A stretch of 64,000 bases of DNA, from contig JADGEQ010000005.1 of NCBI GenBank assembly GCA_016744295.1, positions 1 through 64,000 on the forward strand, written 5' to 3'. The position numbers and the translations under genes were made by a program. Source of the DNA: Desulfobacteraceae bacterium. GTDB taxonomy: Bacteria > Desulfobacterota > Desulfobacteria > Desulfobacterales > Desulfobacteraceae. Of the stretch, positions 19,077 to 27,053 are shown in pieces (position 1 is the stretch's first letter; each line of letters begins with the position of its first letter). The notes beneath the pieces are model-generated. The model saw nothing but the letters and a program-made list of their open reading frames with translations. It searched no databases and was not told where the DNA came from.

Positions 19077-20174
19077 TTAAGTTTCTCTAAATCCCTTTGC
19101 AGGTTCAACCATGGATTGAAAACTTGAAAAATAAATATCTGCAAGGGTTAAAAACAAAGTGGCGATCAAGGGGCCGTAAATAATGCCCAAAATCCCATAA
19201 ACCTTTAACCCGCCAATAATAGCAAAAAAAACGATGAGGGGGTGCATGGCAACCCGATCCCCCACCACCTTGGGTTTAAAAATATATTCAATACCCCAGG
19301 AAAGAATCCCATAAAACACCAATACAAAGATACCGGCCCCCATGCTGGATTTCAGCATCAAAAATATGGCCGCAGGGACTAGTACCACCCCAATTCCCAC
19401 AATGGGAAGAAATGCTAGAAATCCCATGATTACCCCCCACAGAAATGGAGAATTCAACCCCATAAAACCAAAGAGCAATCCCCCGGCACATCCCTGAATC
19501 AACCCCCCAAGACCGTTTCCAACCAAGACAGCACCGGCCATTTCTTTAAATTTTTCATACAATTGCTTGTCGTGCTCGTCCTTTAAAGGGGACAGGTCAT
19601 AGAGGTATAAAATAAGACGTTCCCCGTCCATGAACATGTAGAATACCACGATGAGCATAAGCGCAAAATAAACAACCAGACCAAACAGATTAGAGGTAAT
19701 GGATCTTGCCTGCTGGAAAAAGGAGTAGCCCACCACCTTCCCCAGTTCTGAGATGGGAGCAATCAACTCATTCCAGGACATCATCCTTTCAATTCCGGCC
19801 CTGGCCAGCAAATCATTTATCCGTTCAAGGGCCTTGGTATTTTCCAGCAAGTTAATTAGCTGGTTTGAGAATACTGCATCCTTGGCCATATTATACAAAC
19901 CCAAGGCTTCCTTTGAAAGGACACCCACAAAAAAAACCACGGGGATAAAAACCACAAAAAACATGATAACACAGGTCAGCACAGATGCGATTCGAGGGGA
20001 AAGTTTTATTAAAAAAATATTAAACACAGGTTTAAAGACACCTGTAAATACAATGCCCAACAGGATGGTGGCAAAAAACGGGGCAATCAATTTACCCATG
20101 AGCAAAATGGAGATGCAGAACAGCGCAAGAAAAAAGAAGAAAACCGCCCGCTGAAATATATTTTGCTCCAACAT
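19077..20174 (-). CDS. AI-2E family transporter (PerM/YdiK-like membrane protein)
   Basis: 365 aa integral inner-membrane protein with about seven to eight hydrophobic segments: two at the N-terminus (about 10-45), one near 60-85, and a cluster at about 160-340. The order of segments and the loop with LLFGFMGLNSPFLWGVIMGFLAFLPIVG fit the AI-2E exporter-like family (TqsA/PerM). Substrates vary in this family (quorum signal, ions, unknown), so none is assigned. Likely first gene of a transcript that continues into gyrA. Confidence 0.85.
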   Translation of the reverse strand: MLEQNIFQRAVFFFFLALFCISILLMGKLIAPFFATILLGIVFTGVFKPVFNIFLIKLSPRIASVLTCVIMFFVVFIPVVFFVGVLSKEALGLYNMAKDAVFSNQLINLLENTKALERINDLLARAGIERMMSWNELIAPISELGKVVGYSFFQQARSITSNLFGLVVYFALMLIVVFYMFMDGERLILYLYDLSPLKDEHDKQLYEKFKEMAGAVLVGNGLGGLIQGCAGGLLFGFMGLNSPFLWGVIMGFLAFLPIVGIGVVLVPAAIFLMLKSSMGAGIFVLVFYGILSWGIEYIFKPKVVGDRVAMHPLIVFFAIIGGLKVYGILGIIYGPLIATLFLTLADIYFSSFQSMVEPAKGFRET

Positions 20175-20204
20175 ATCACCAACCCACTATTTAAGAGAAA
20201 GCCT

Positions 20205-20262
20205 AAAAACCAGGTAAAGCCGTAACATGCAAAATTCTTTGCACAGATACGGCTTTACCAGA
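20205..20262 (-). terminator. Rho-independent terminator after the 51-aa membrane protein gene
   Basis: A perfect 12-bp inverted repeat, GGTAAAGCCGTA (20213-20224) and TACGGCTTTACC (20248-20259), encloses a second small stem (TGCAAA/TTTGCA). On the minus strand the hairpin is followed by TGG and TTTTT. It separates the small gene from the AI-2E-family permease and gyrA genes. Confidence 0.8.
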
Positions 20263-20294
20263 ATAAAAAAAGCATCTGTCCCAGTTGCTTATAA

Positions 20295-20450
20295 TTAGCT
20301 ACTGATAATTCCCAGAGCCGCCAGGACAAGAAGTATTTCAAAAATAATAACCTGCACAAAACTTCCAAAAAAATGGTAGACAATTCCGCCGCCAACAATG
20401 GCTGGAACAGCTGTGTAGATCAGTATGCCTAATTTACGAGGAATATCCAT
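20295..20450 (-). CDS. Small hydrophobic membrane protein, 51 aa
   Basis: ATG 20450 opens a 51-codon frame ending in TAA at 20295. AAGGGGTG lies 6-13 bases upstream as a ribosome binding site. The product starts MDIPRKLGILIYTAVPAIVG and has two hydrophobic stretches (about 8-29 and 31-49) joined by a short HFFGS turn, consistent with a helical hairpin in the inner membrane. No family recognised. It has its own strong terminator. Codon use looks normal for the region, which supports a real gene. Confidence 0.7.
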   Translation of the reverse strand: MDIPRKLGILIYTAVPAIVGGGIVYHFFGSFVQVIIFEILLVLAALGIISS

Positions 20451-20560
20451 ATAAACACCCCTTTATACCTTTCATTTTCATCGTTATCAACCCCAGTAAA
20501 AATCTTGAAGAGGTTACCATTTTATACCATCCAAGTAAAGGGCAATCTTACCTTTAAATC

Positions 20561-21847
20561 TTACCGTTCAAGTATCATTCCCATGCCCATTCCACCACCG
20601 ATACACATGGAGATAAGACCCGTAGAATAGGATTTTCGTTTCATCTGGTTGATGGCCGTGACCACCTGTCTTGCACCCGTACAGCCAATGGGGTGACCAA
20701 TGGAGATACCAGACCCCAGTTCATTGGGTTTTTCCACATCAAGATTCAACTCTCTCATGCAGCCGATGGCCTGGGCGGCAAAGGCTTCATTCAATTCAAT
20801 CAGGTCAATATCTTCAATGGCCATATGGGCTTGCTTCAGCACTTTTTTTATGGCAGGCACCGGTCCCAACCCCATGTAGGCAGGATCCAGTCCCCCGGCT
20901 GCAAACCCTTTGATTTTGGCCAACACTTCAAGGCCCATAGCATCAGCTTTTTCCGCTGACATCAAAAGAACAGCAGCCGCAGCATCATTGATACCCGATG
21001 CATTTCCAGCGGTTACACTGCCATCTTTTTTAAAGGCAGGCCGCAATTTACCCAATTTTTCCAGGCTGGTTTCCATGGGCCTTTCATCTGTGTCCACAAT
21101 GGTATCTCCCCTGCGGGAAGAGATGGTAACCGGAACAATCTCCTGGGCAAAGGTGCCGTCCTGGATCGCACCAAAGGCTCTTGTGTGGCTCAGAAGCGCC
21201 AATTGATCCTGCTCTTCTCTGGTGATGCCGTATTTCTCCACAATATTTTCTGCTGTCAACCCCATGTGATAGCCGTAAAATATTTCATAGAGGCCGTCAA
21301 AAACCATGAGATCATGGACAGGACCCTGACCGGTCAGTTCCATTCTATGGCCCCATCTGGCCTTTAACAATGCCATGGGTGCATTGCTCATGCTTTCCTG
21401 GCCGCCGGCAATGATCACATCAGCCTGTCCGGTCATGATGGCCTGTGCCCCAAGCGCAATGGCCTTGAGCCCTGATCCGCAAATCTTATTGATGGTAAAG
21501 GCACTGCTCTCCCGGGAAATGCCTGCCCCTATCATGGCCTGGCGGGCAGTATTCTGTCCCTGGCCTGCCTGGAGGACATTCCCCATGATCACTTCATCCA
21601 CAAAAACCGGTGCCAGACTATCCTCATAGTCATACCCTTTTTTCTCAAGATCAATCATACCCTGATCCTTGAGGGTATCCGGAGAAAACATATTTTGTGC
21701 TTCGTCAACAACCGGCTTAAGTCCAACCCGTTTCAAAATATCTTTCATTACGCAGGTTCCCAGCTCAACAACCGGTACATTTTTTAATGTGCCTCCAAAA
21801 GAACCAACCGGAGTTCTCGCACCACTCACTATCACAACTTCATTCAT
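20561..21847 (-). CDS. Acetyl-CoA acetyltransferase (thiolase) with an N-domain insertion
   Basis: 428 aa, about 35 longer than a standard bacterial thiolase. The nucleophile Cys123 lies in NKICGSGLKAI, the His in NEAFAAQA, a second His in GHPIGCTGAR and the second catalytic Cys in CIGGGMGMG. The extra length is an acidic insertion at about residues 46-81, between the usual ERAGL helix and VDEVIMGNVLQAG. It should catalyse reversible condensation or cleavage of acetoacetyl-CoA or 3-ketoacyl-CoA, fitting fatty-acid or aromatic degradation in a sulfate reducer (inference). It is separated from the divergent NRDE gene by a repeat-containing spacer. Confidence 0.9.
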   Translation of the reverse strand: MNEVVIVSGARTPVGSFGGTLKNVPVVELGTCVMKDILKRVGLKPVVDEAQNMFSPDTLKDQGMIDLEKKGYDYEDSLAPVFVDEVIMGNVLQAGQGQNTARQAMIGAGISRESSAFTINKICGSGLKAIALGAQAIMTGQADVIIAGGQESMSNAPMALLKARWGHRMELTGQGPVHDLMVFDGLYEIFYGYHMGLTAENIVEKYGITREEQDQLALLSHTRAFGAIQDGTFAQEIVPVTISSRRGDTIVDTDERPMETSLEKLGKLRPAFKKDGSVTAGNASGINDAAAAVLLMSAEKADAMGLEVLAKIKGFAAGGLDPAYMGLGPVPAIKKVLKQAHMAIEDIDLIELNEAFAAQAIGCMRELNLDVEKPNELGSGISIGHPIGCTGARQVVTAINQMKRKSYSTGLISMCIGGGMGMGMILER

Positions 21848-21933
21848 TTAAGGCCTCCATTCATATTGATTTTTTTCAAATTAACGATTAGTTTGATTAA
21901 CAGCTATTTTAATTACCAGCCAAAGTAAGTACT

Positions 21934-21984
21934 GACCATCGTAATTACCGACCATAATAATTGTATAGTTACATTATAACTATA
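21934..21984. promoter_or_regulatory. Operator-like repeats between thiolase and NRDE genes
   Basis: Two 16-bp direct repeats beginning GACCAT.RTAATT (21934-21949 and 21950-21965) abut a palindrome TATAGTTA-CATTA-TAACTATA (21964-21984). The spacer is divergent, so a regulator bound here could control both genes. The repeats are seen; the function is inferred. Confidence 0.4.
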
Positions 21985-22034
21985 ATAACTTAAGTTCCAT
22001 AGCAAACAGACAAACAAAAAACAAGGAATTATCC

Positions 22035-22808
22035 ATGTGCTTGCTCCTCTTTGGACTCAAAACCTGTAAATCATTTCCTTTTATATTGGCTGCCAACAGG
22101 GACGAATTTTATCAAAGGCCCACGACTGCCATGGATTTCTGGCCGGATAACCCCTCCATTCTTGCGGGCAGAGACCGGGAACACAGCGGCACCTGGTTTG
22201 GGATCAATACCCGGGGCAGTTTTGCCGCCCTGACCAATTACAGGGATCTGTCCACACTCAAACAAAAGGCACCCTCCCGGGGGGATATCATCGTGGAATT
22301 TTTAAATTTCAAGGGAGATATCCCAGACTTTCTCGCACAGCTCAAAAGAAAATCATCCCACTACAATGGGTTTAACCTGTTGCTGGGTGATTCCGGCAAC
22401 CTCTACTGGTTTTCAAATCAGACAAATATAATCACCCCTGTTCCACCGGGTATCCACGGTATCAGCAATCATCTTATGGATACCCCCTGGCCCAAGGTAA
22501 CCTCCGGCAAAAAAGCCCTTGCAAAGGCAATTGACACCGACCAACTGGATTTTGCCACCCTCTTTGAGCTGTTGTCCGATTCATCCAGACCCTTGGACAG
22601 CCAGCTTCCGGACACGGGTATCGGCCTTGAATGGGAACAAATTCTATCTCCCCTGTTTATCCAAAGCCCGTCCTATGGCACCCGTTCCTCAATCGCTATG
22701 GGTATCACCCCCCAAGGACAAATCAAGGTAACCGAAAGAACCTATTATCCGGAGAAGACCGCCCCCCATGAAGATCGGTATTTTTCCCTTTATCCGGAAA
22801 AATCATAG
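22035..22808 (+). CDS. NRDE family protein (TANGO2 homologue)
   Basis: 257 aa starting MCLLLFGL, with the defining ANRDEF motif at about residues 20-25. Further family segments are FWPDNPSILAGRDREHSGTWFGIN and FAALTNYRD. The N-terminal Cys after the initiator Met is typical: it could be an N-terminal nucleophile as in Ntn hydrolases, but this is unproven for the family. Bacterial TANGO2 homologues have been linked to haem handling. AAGGAA precedes ATG 22035. Confidence 0.88.
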   Translation: MCLLLFGLKTCKSFPFILAANRDEFYQRPTTAMDFWPDNPSILAGRDREHSGTWFGINTRGSFAALTNYRDLSTLKQKAPSRGDIIVEFLNFKGDIPDFLAQLKRKSSHYNGFNLLLGDSGNLYWFSNQTNIITPVPPGIHGISNHLMDTPWPKVTSGKKALAKAIDTDQLDFATLFELLSDSSRPLDSQLPDTGIGLEWEQILSPLFIQSPSYGTRSSIAMGITPQGQIKVTERTYYPEKTAPHEDRYFSLYPEKS

Positions 22809-22981
22809 AAACCTTTTAATGATGGAAGAATGCCCCTAAATTCAATGGTCCCCAGAAATCATCCCTTATTTCCTTTTCTTTTGTGCCCGTTGACAAACCA
22901 GAATTTTAAAGCAAAAATAGGGTTTAATACAATTTTAGATGAAAGCCAAGCTTTAGGACCTATTTGTAAAGGATTCTCCCA

Positions 22982-24475
22982 ATGGAAAGAGATGTCGTTG
23001 TTGCAGGATGGAGCCAGATCACACAGCCAAAACAAATAGAAAAACCGGCCAAAGATCCCATGGGACTGATGGTCCAGGCATCCCTCAGCGCTGCCCAAAA
23101 GCTTGCGGACCCCACTGCCCTGACACGGATTGACGGGGTCATGGTGGTCAGAAGCCTCAGCGCTCATTATCCTAATCCAGCAGCAGAACTTGCCTCCCTG
23201 ATAAAGGCATCTCCCAAATTCACCCACGTTTCTAAAATTGGTGGAAACTCCCCCCAGACCCTTGTCAATAAAGCCGCAGCAATGATCGCCAGAAATGAGC
23301 TTGACTCAGTCCTGGTGGTGGGAGCAGAAGCCTATGTTCAAAGGAGCAAAAATTTCCAGCAAGAGGAAAGTGCCCTTTTACGCGGGATTCCCAAGGACTA
23401 TCCAGGCAACGATATCACCGGATCAACCCGGTTTGAAAATTTATACGGGATTGAACACCCCATGCAGGGATTTCCCCTGTTTGAGACCGCTCTGTGGGCG
23501 GCATCGGGAATGGATCTTCCCGCCTATTTACACAAGATAGGAAGTATGTGGTCAAGCTTCAGTAAGGTGGCTGCTGCCCACCCCCATTCATGGAGCAAAG
23601 AGAACAAGACACCAGAACAAATTATCACCCAGGGGCCCCACAATCGGCCCATTGCCTTTCCCTACACCAAATTTATGAACTCCTTTGTCACGGTGGACCA
23701 GGGTGCCGCCGTTATTCTGATGTCCCGTGGGGCAGCCAAAAAACATCACAAGCCGTCCCAACAAACCGTCTATTTTCTGGGGGGTGGATATTCAGAAGAT
23801 AGCCAGCGGTTTATGATTGAAAAATCTGATTTCACCGCAAGCCCGCCCCTGGAAAGCGCGGTAAAAAAGACCCTTGACCGCTCAGGACTCAGTCTTTCAG
23901 ACATTGACTGCTTTGACCTGTATTCCTGCTTTCCCTGCGCAGTCTCCATTGCCAAAAAAATGATAGGAATTGATGACAAGGACAGCAGACCCCTTACCCT
24001 CACCGGGGGATTGGGTTTTTTCGGGGGACCGGGGAACAACTACAACCTCCATGCCATTGCCACCCTTGCCGGGCTAATCGCCCTTGGAAAACAAAAAACC
24101 GGCCTTGTCACTGCCCTGGGGTGGTTTATGCACAAACATGCAGCAGGCATCTACTCCAGCACCCCCCCCAAAAACACCCTTGAAACAATTGATCTTGAAG
24201 ATCAAAAAAATTACCTGACCGGCCCCCCCCCAGTAGAAATTGACGACCATCCAGCAGGGGTTGGTACCATTGAAACCTATACCATTGTCCATGCCAAGGA
24301 TCAGTCACCCTCCTATGCGGTCCTATACGGCAGAACTGCCAGGGGGCACCGCTTTATTGCCCAAACCCTGTCCGATCCAGAGGTGTTTCAACAACTTTCA
24401 TCCCAAAGCATGGTGGGCGAATCCGTCACCCTTAGGTTTGACCGGGAAAGAAAATTAACCCTGGCCCTGTTTTAA
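22982..24475 (+). CDS. Thiolase-like protein of the type-1 (TLP1-like) acetyltransferase family
   Basis: 497 aa with a thiolase-fold core (about 1-385) and an extra C-terminal beta-rich domain (about 400-497, VGTIETYTIVHAKD...). At the usual nucleophile position the sequence reads GGNSPQTLVNKAAAMI, with Asn-Ser in place of the catalytic Cys. A later DLYSCFPCAV segment and GGLGFFGGPGNNY replace the standard His and Cys motifs. This is typical of thiolase-like proteins with unresolved chemistry, so simple acetoacetyl-CoA thiolysis is unlikely. Substrate unknown. Start ATG 22982 has AGGA upstream. The selenoprotein candidate follows on the same strand after 71 bp. Confidence 0.8.
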   Translation: MERDVVVAGWSQITQPKQIEKPAKDPMGLMVQASLSAAQKLADPTALTRIDGVMVVRSLSAHYPNPAAELASLIKASPKFTHVSKIGGNSPQTLVNKAAAMIARNELDSVLVVGAEAYVQRSKNFQQEESALLRGIPKDYPGNDITGSTRFENLYGIEHPMQGFPLFETALWAASGMDLPAYLHKIGSMWSSFSKVAAAHPHSWSKENKTPEQIITQGPHNRPIAFPYTKFMNSFVTVDQGAAVILMSRGAAKKHHKPSQQTVYFLGGGYSEDSQRFMIEKSDFTASPPLESAVKKTLDRSGLSLSDIDCFDLYSCFPCAVSIAKKMIGIDDKDSRPLTLTGGLGFFGGPGNNYNLHAIATLAGLIALGKQKTGLVTALGWFMHKHAAGIYSSTPPKNTLETIDLEDQKNYLTGPPPVEIDDHPAGVGTIETYTIVHAKDQSPSYAVLYGRTARGHRFIAQTLSDPEVFQQLSSQSMVGESVTLRFDRERKLTLALF

Positions 24476-24546
24476 TAGGTGTTCAAGACCTGCGTGCCAT
24501 GGGGCTGCCCGTGGCCTTAGGTGAGTAATAATTTTAGGAATACACT

Positions 24547-26301
24547 TTGAAAACAATTAAAAAAAATTCCATAGCATTGATGGTAATATGCCTGACAATC
24601 AGCGCATTGTGGTTTACAAATCGGGCCGTTACCCCCAAGGATGCATCCTGGGGGGATGTGATAACCGAATCAAAGAAAGGTGGGTATCGCCTCATACAAA
24701 CAGATGCGCTTCAAAAAAAACACCTGGAAGATCCGGAAAATATTCTGATTGTTGATACCCGCCAGGAATGGGAATTTCGAACGGGGCATATCAAAGGGGC
24801 CGTCAATTTTCCCATGGAACCTACCTGGCTTTCCCGATGGCAAAAAAAGGATTCCCTTAAAAAACTTTTAGGATCCAACAAAGACAAATCCGTTATTTTT
24901 TACTGAGCTGGTTTGGCATGAGTCCGAAGCGACTCTGCAGCCCGTGTGGCTGTAAAAATGGGCTATTCAAACATTTATCGTGACCCCCTTGGTTATCCTG
25001 AATGGCATAAAAAAGGATACCCTGTAGAAAGCGCTCCGGCTGGAACAGCCAACATGAATAAGGCCGGAGATGTTTCATCGAACCGTGGCACTAACTACGG
25101 TGACCTGCACGGCTGGGCCATGATCTGGACACTTTTGGGTATTTTTATCGGAGGCATGGCCCTGAACCTTACCCCCTGCGTGTATCCCCTCATCCCCATC
25201 ACCATATCCTACTTTGGCGGCAGGAGTGGTAAAGGCCAGACCATTGCCCACGGGATATGCTATGTGGGCGGAATTGCGTTTACAAATTCAATGCTGGGCG
25301 TATTTGCTGCATTGACCGGCGGATTAATGGGGGGACTGCTCCAACATCCCCTGGTACTGCTGATTCTCTCAGTTCTTTTGATTTTTCTTTCCTTAAGCCT
25401 GTTCGGGATCTGGGAACTGAGGGTTCCCTACGGGCTTATGCAGGCGGCAACAAAATCCCATTCCGGATATATTGGCTCCTTGTTCATGGGGCTTGTGATG
25501 GGAGTTGTGGCAGCTCCCTGCATCGGACCTTTTATCCTGGGATTACTCACCTGGGTGGCCAGCATGGGCAGTCCATGGCTGGGATTTATCATTTTCTTTA
25601 CCTTAAGTTTAGGATTGGGACTGCCCTTATTTTTCCTGGCCATATTTTCGGGAAGCATCAATCAACTTCCCCGGTCTGGTGAATGGATGCTTTGGGTCAG
25701 GAAACTCATGGGCTGGGTGTTGATAGGCATGGCAATCTATTTTGTCCAGCCCCTCCTTTCTAAAACAACCGGAACCTTTTCCATGGCAACCCTGGCCCTG
25801 TCAGCATCACTTCATCTTGGATGGATCGACAAAACAAAAGCAGCATTTAAAGCCTTTGATTGGATCAAAATAACAACGGCGATGGTGGCGCTTGTATTTG
25901 CAATTAATCTTGTGGGAACCTTTGTTACAAAAGGGGTTGGAGCCGGTTTTACTGCCTATGACGAAAATCTGTTGATAAAAGCACAAAATGAGGGGAAATC
26001 AGTGATCATCGATTTTTCAGCCAAATGGTGCAGCCCCTGCCGGGAACTTGATGATCGCACATTTCATGATGCCAGGGTAGCGGACCTGACAGAAAAAGAA
26101 TTTACCCTGATCAAGGTGGACCTGACCCGCTCAGGAGACCCGATACATGAAAAACTGTTACAAAAATATCTTATCCAGGGTGTTCCAACAATTATTTTTT
26201 TCGACAGAAATGGTCAAGAGATCAAGGAACTTCGCCTGGTCGATTTTGAACCGCCTGAACCATTTCTGGAACGATTGAATAAGGTCAAACAGAGTCGGTA
26301 A
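24547..26301 (+). CDS. Rhodanese-DsbD fusion selenoprotein (two in-frame UGA, probably Sec120 and Sec125)
   Basis: One reading frame of 584 codons with UGA at 24904 and 24919. Seen: N-terminal membrane anchor (about 8-26); rhodanese domain (about 50-150) with VDTRQEWEFRTGHIKGAVNFP before the UGAs and VRSDSAARVAVKMGY..YPEW after. The active loop reads FY-UGA-AGLA-UGA-VRSDSAA, and related rhodaneses have Cys at both places (YCxGxxCxRSxxAA). A DsbD-type transmembrane domain follows (about 185-420) with membrane Cys211 (TPCVYP) and Cys325 (APCIGP), then a thioredoxin-like domain with Cys495-Cys498 (KWCSPC). Start is TTG 24547 with AGGA upstream. Inferred role: moving electrons across the membrane to a periplasmic sulfur- or thiol-handling selenium site. 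A tool that stops at UGA would split it into a 119-aa rhodanese and a 451-aa DsbD. Confidence 0.85.
24936..24954 (+). promoter_or_regulatory. Candidate bacterial SECIS hairpin
   Basis: TGCAGCC (24936-24942) pairs with GGCTGTA (24948-24954; one G-U pair) around a CGTGT loop that contains GU. The stem begins 14 nt after the second UGA, within the range known for SelB-read bacterial SECIS elements. A second small hairpin, GAGTC-CGAAGC-GACTC (24920-24935), sits 13 nt after the first UGA but has no GU in its loop. Confidence 0.55.
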
Positions 26302-26338
26302 AAATTTTTTATTATTGATAAATGCTAAGGAGGTGCCT

Positions 26339-26368
26339 ATGCTAAAAATCAGCTTATTAAAAAATTAA
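26339..26368 (+). CDS. Possible 9-codon leader ORF with consensus ribosome binding site
   Basis: AAGGAGGTG (26327-26335) is an almost perfect Shine-Dalgarno sequence, 3 bases before ATG 26339. The ORF MLKISLLKN ends with TAA at 26368, 42 bp before the GcvH-like gene. It may be a leader peptide, the start of a decayed gene, or a chance match. No attenuator-type stem pair was recognised nearby. Confidence 0.3.
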   Translation: MLKISLLKN

Positions 26369-26410
26369 AACCCGTCGGATCATCATTAATCTATTTGGAG
26401 AATCGATACC

Positions 26411-26920
26411 ATGGCTGTTTTGGAAAAATTTTTAGGCAACCGCGTGGAGATACCGGAAAAGATGCGTTACCAAATTAAGCAGGGGCTCTGGGCCCAAAAA
26501 AAGGATGTAAATATTGTTTTTGGTCTCGCACAGCCAGCACTGGTTCTCATGGGAGGCATAAAAGACATTGAGGCGTTGGTTAATGACGGCACCATTGTCA
26601 ACCCCGGCGACTCAGTACTTTTTGCCATCACAAAAAAGATTTTATATATCGACGTACCCCTTTGCGGTTCCATCACATTTAATAAAAGCGTTCAAGAGAA
26701 TCCAAAACAAATAGGCGAAAGTCCCTATGGGGACGGATGGCTGTTTATGATTCAACCCCAGGAGGATATCGACACATCATATCTGTCTTTAACCTCGCCA
26801 AAAAAATACATCCAAAGCCTCTCGAAAACCGATGGATTAAAAAATCCATTGGGATTGAAAGGCGGGGTATCGGGAATGTGCAAGGCCGTATATTCCGGTA
26901 TAGGGGACCAGAGGCTATAG
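26411..26920 (+). CDS. Glycine-cleavage H-protein-like (lipoyl-fold) protein
   Basis: 169 aa. The segment GSITFNKSVQENPKQIGESPYGDGWLFMIQP (about 96-126) closely follows the GcvH pattern G-V-N..L...P..I...PYG.GWL. The preceding stretch GDSVLFAITKKILYIDVPLCG sits where GcvH has its lipoylated Lys; a Lys of TKK is the best candidate but the usual ESVKA context is missing. It may therefore be a diverged lipoyl carrier or an unmodified structural relative. No gcvT or gcvP gene is nearby. The C-terminal about 40 residues are extra. GGAG precedes ATG 26411. Confidence 0.65.
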   Translation: MAVLEKFLGNRVEIPEKMRYQIKQGLWAQKKDVNIVFGLAQPALVLMGGIKDIEALVNDGTIVNPGDSVLFAITKKILYIDVPLCGSITFNKSVQENPKQIGESPYGDGWLFMIQPQEDIDTSYLSLTSPKKYIQSLSKTDGLKNPLGLKGGVSGMCKAVYSGIGDQRL

Positions 26921-27053
26921 CCCCATTTACCATAAGCCTTGACTATTTTTCAAAAAAAAACTATCCTTAAATTAAGAATTCATCTGCCTAGGATAAACCC
27001 ATGTTTGCCCGGGTTCCCACGGCAAGCAAGTCGCCCCTTAAAGAGAGTCTTTT

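Noticed and set aside
20418..20490. TTGATA-17-TATAAA promoter-like pair before the 51-aa gene (minus strand)
   Set aside because: The predicted start would fall a few bases before the ATG and remove the ribosome binding site, so the match is probably coincidental.
24547..24906. Separate 119-aa rhodanese gene followed by a separate DsbD gene
   Set aside because: The rhodanese domain would be cut in its active loop and the second gene would start mid-domain at an internal GTG with no ribosome site. Read-through of two UGA codons explains the sequence better.
24547..26301. Pseudogene with two nonsense mutations
   Set aside because: Both stops are UGA, both fall on active-site Cys positions, and the rest of the frame is intact, which random decay would not produce. 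Not fully excluded without genome data.
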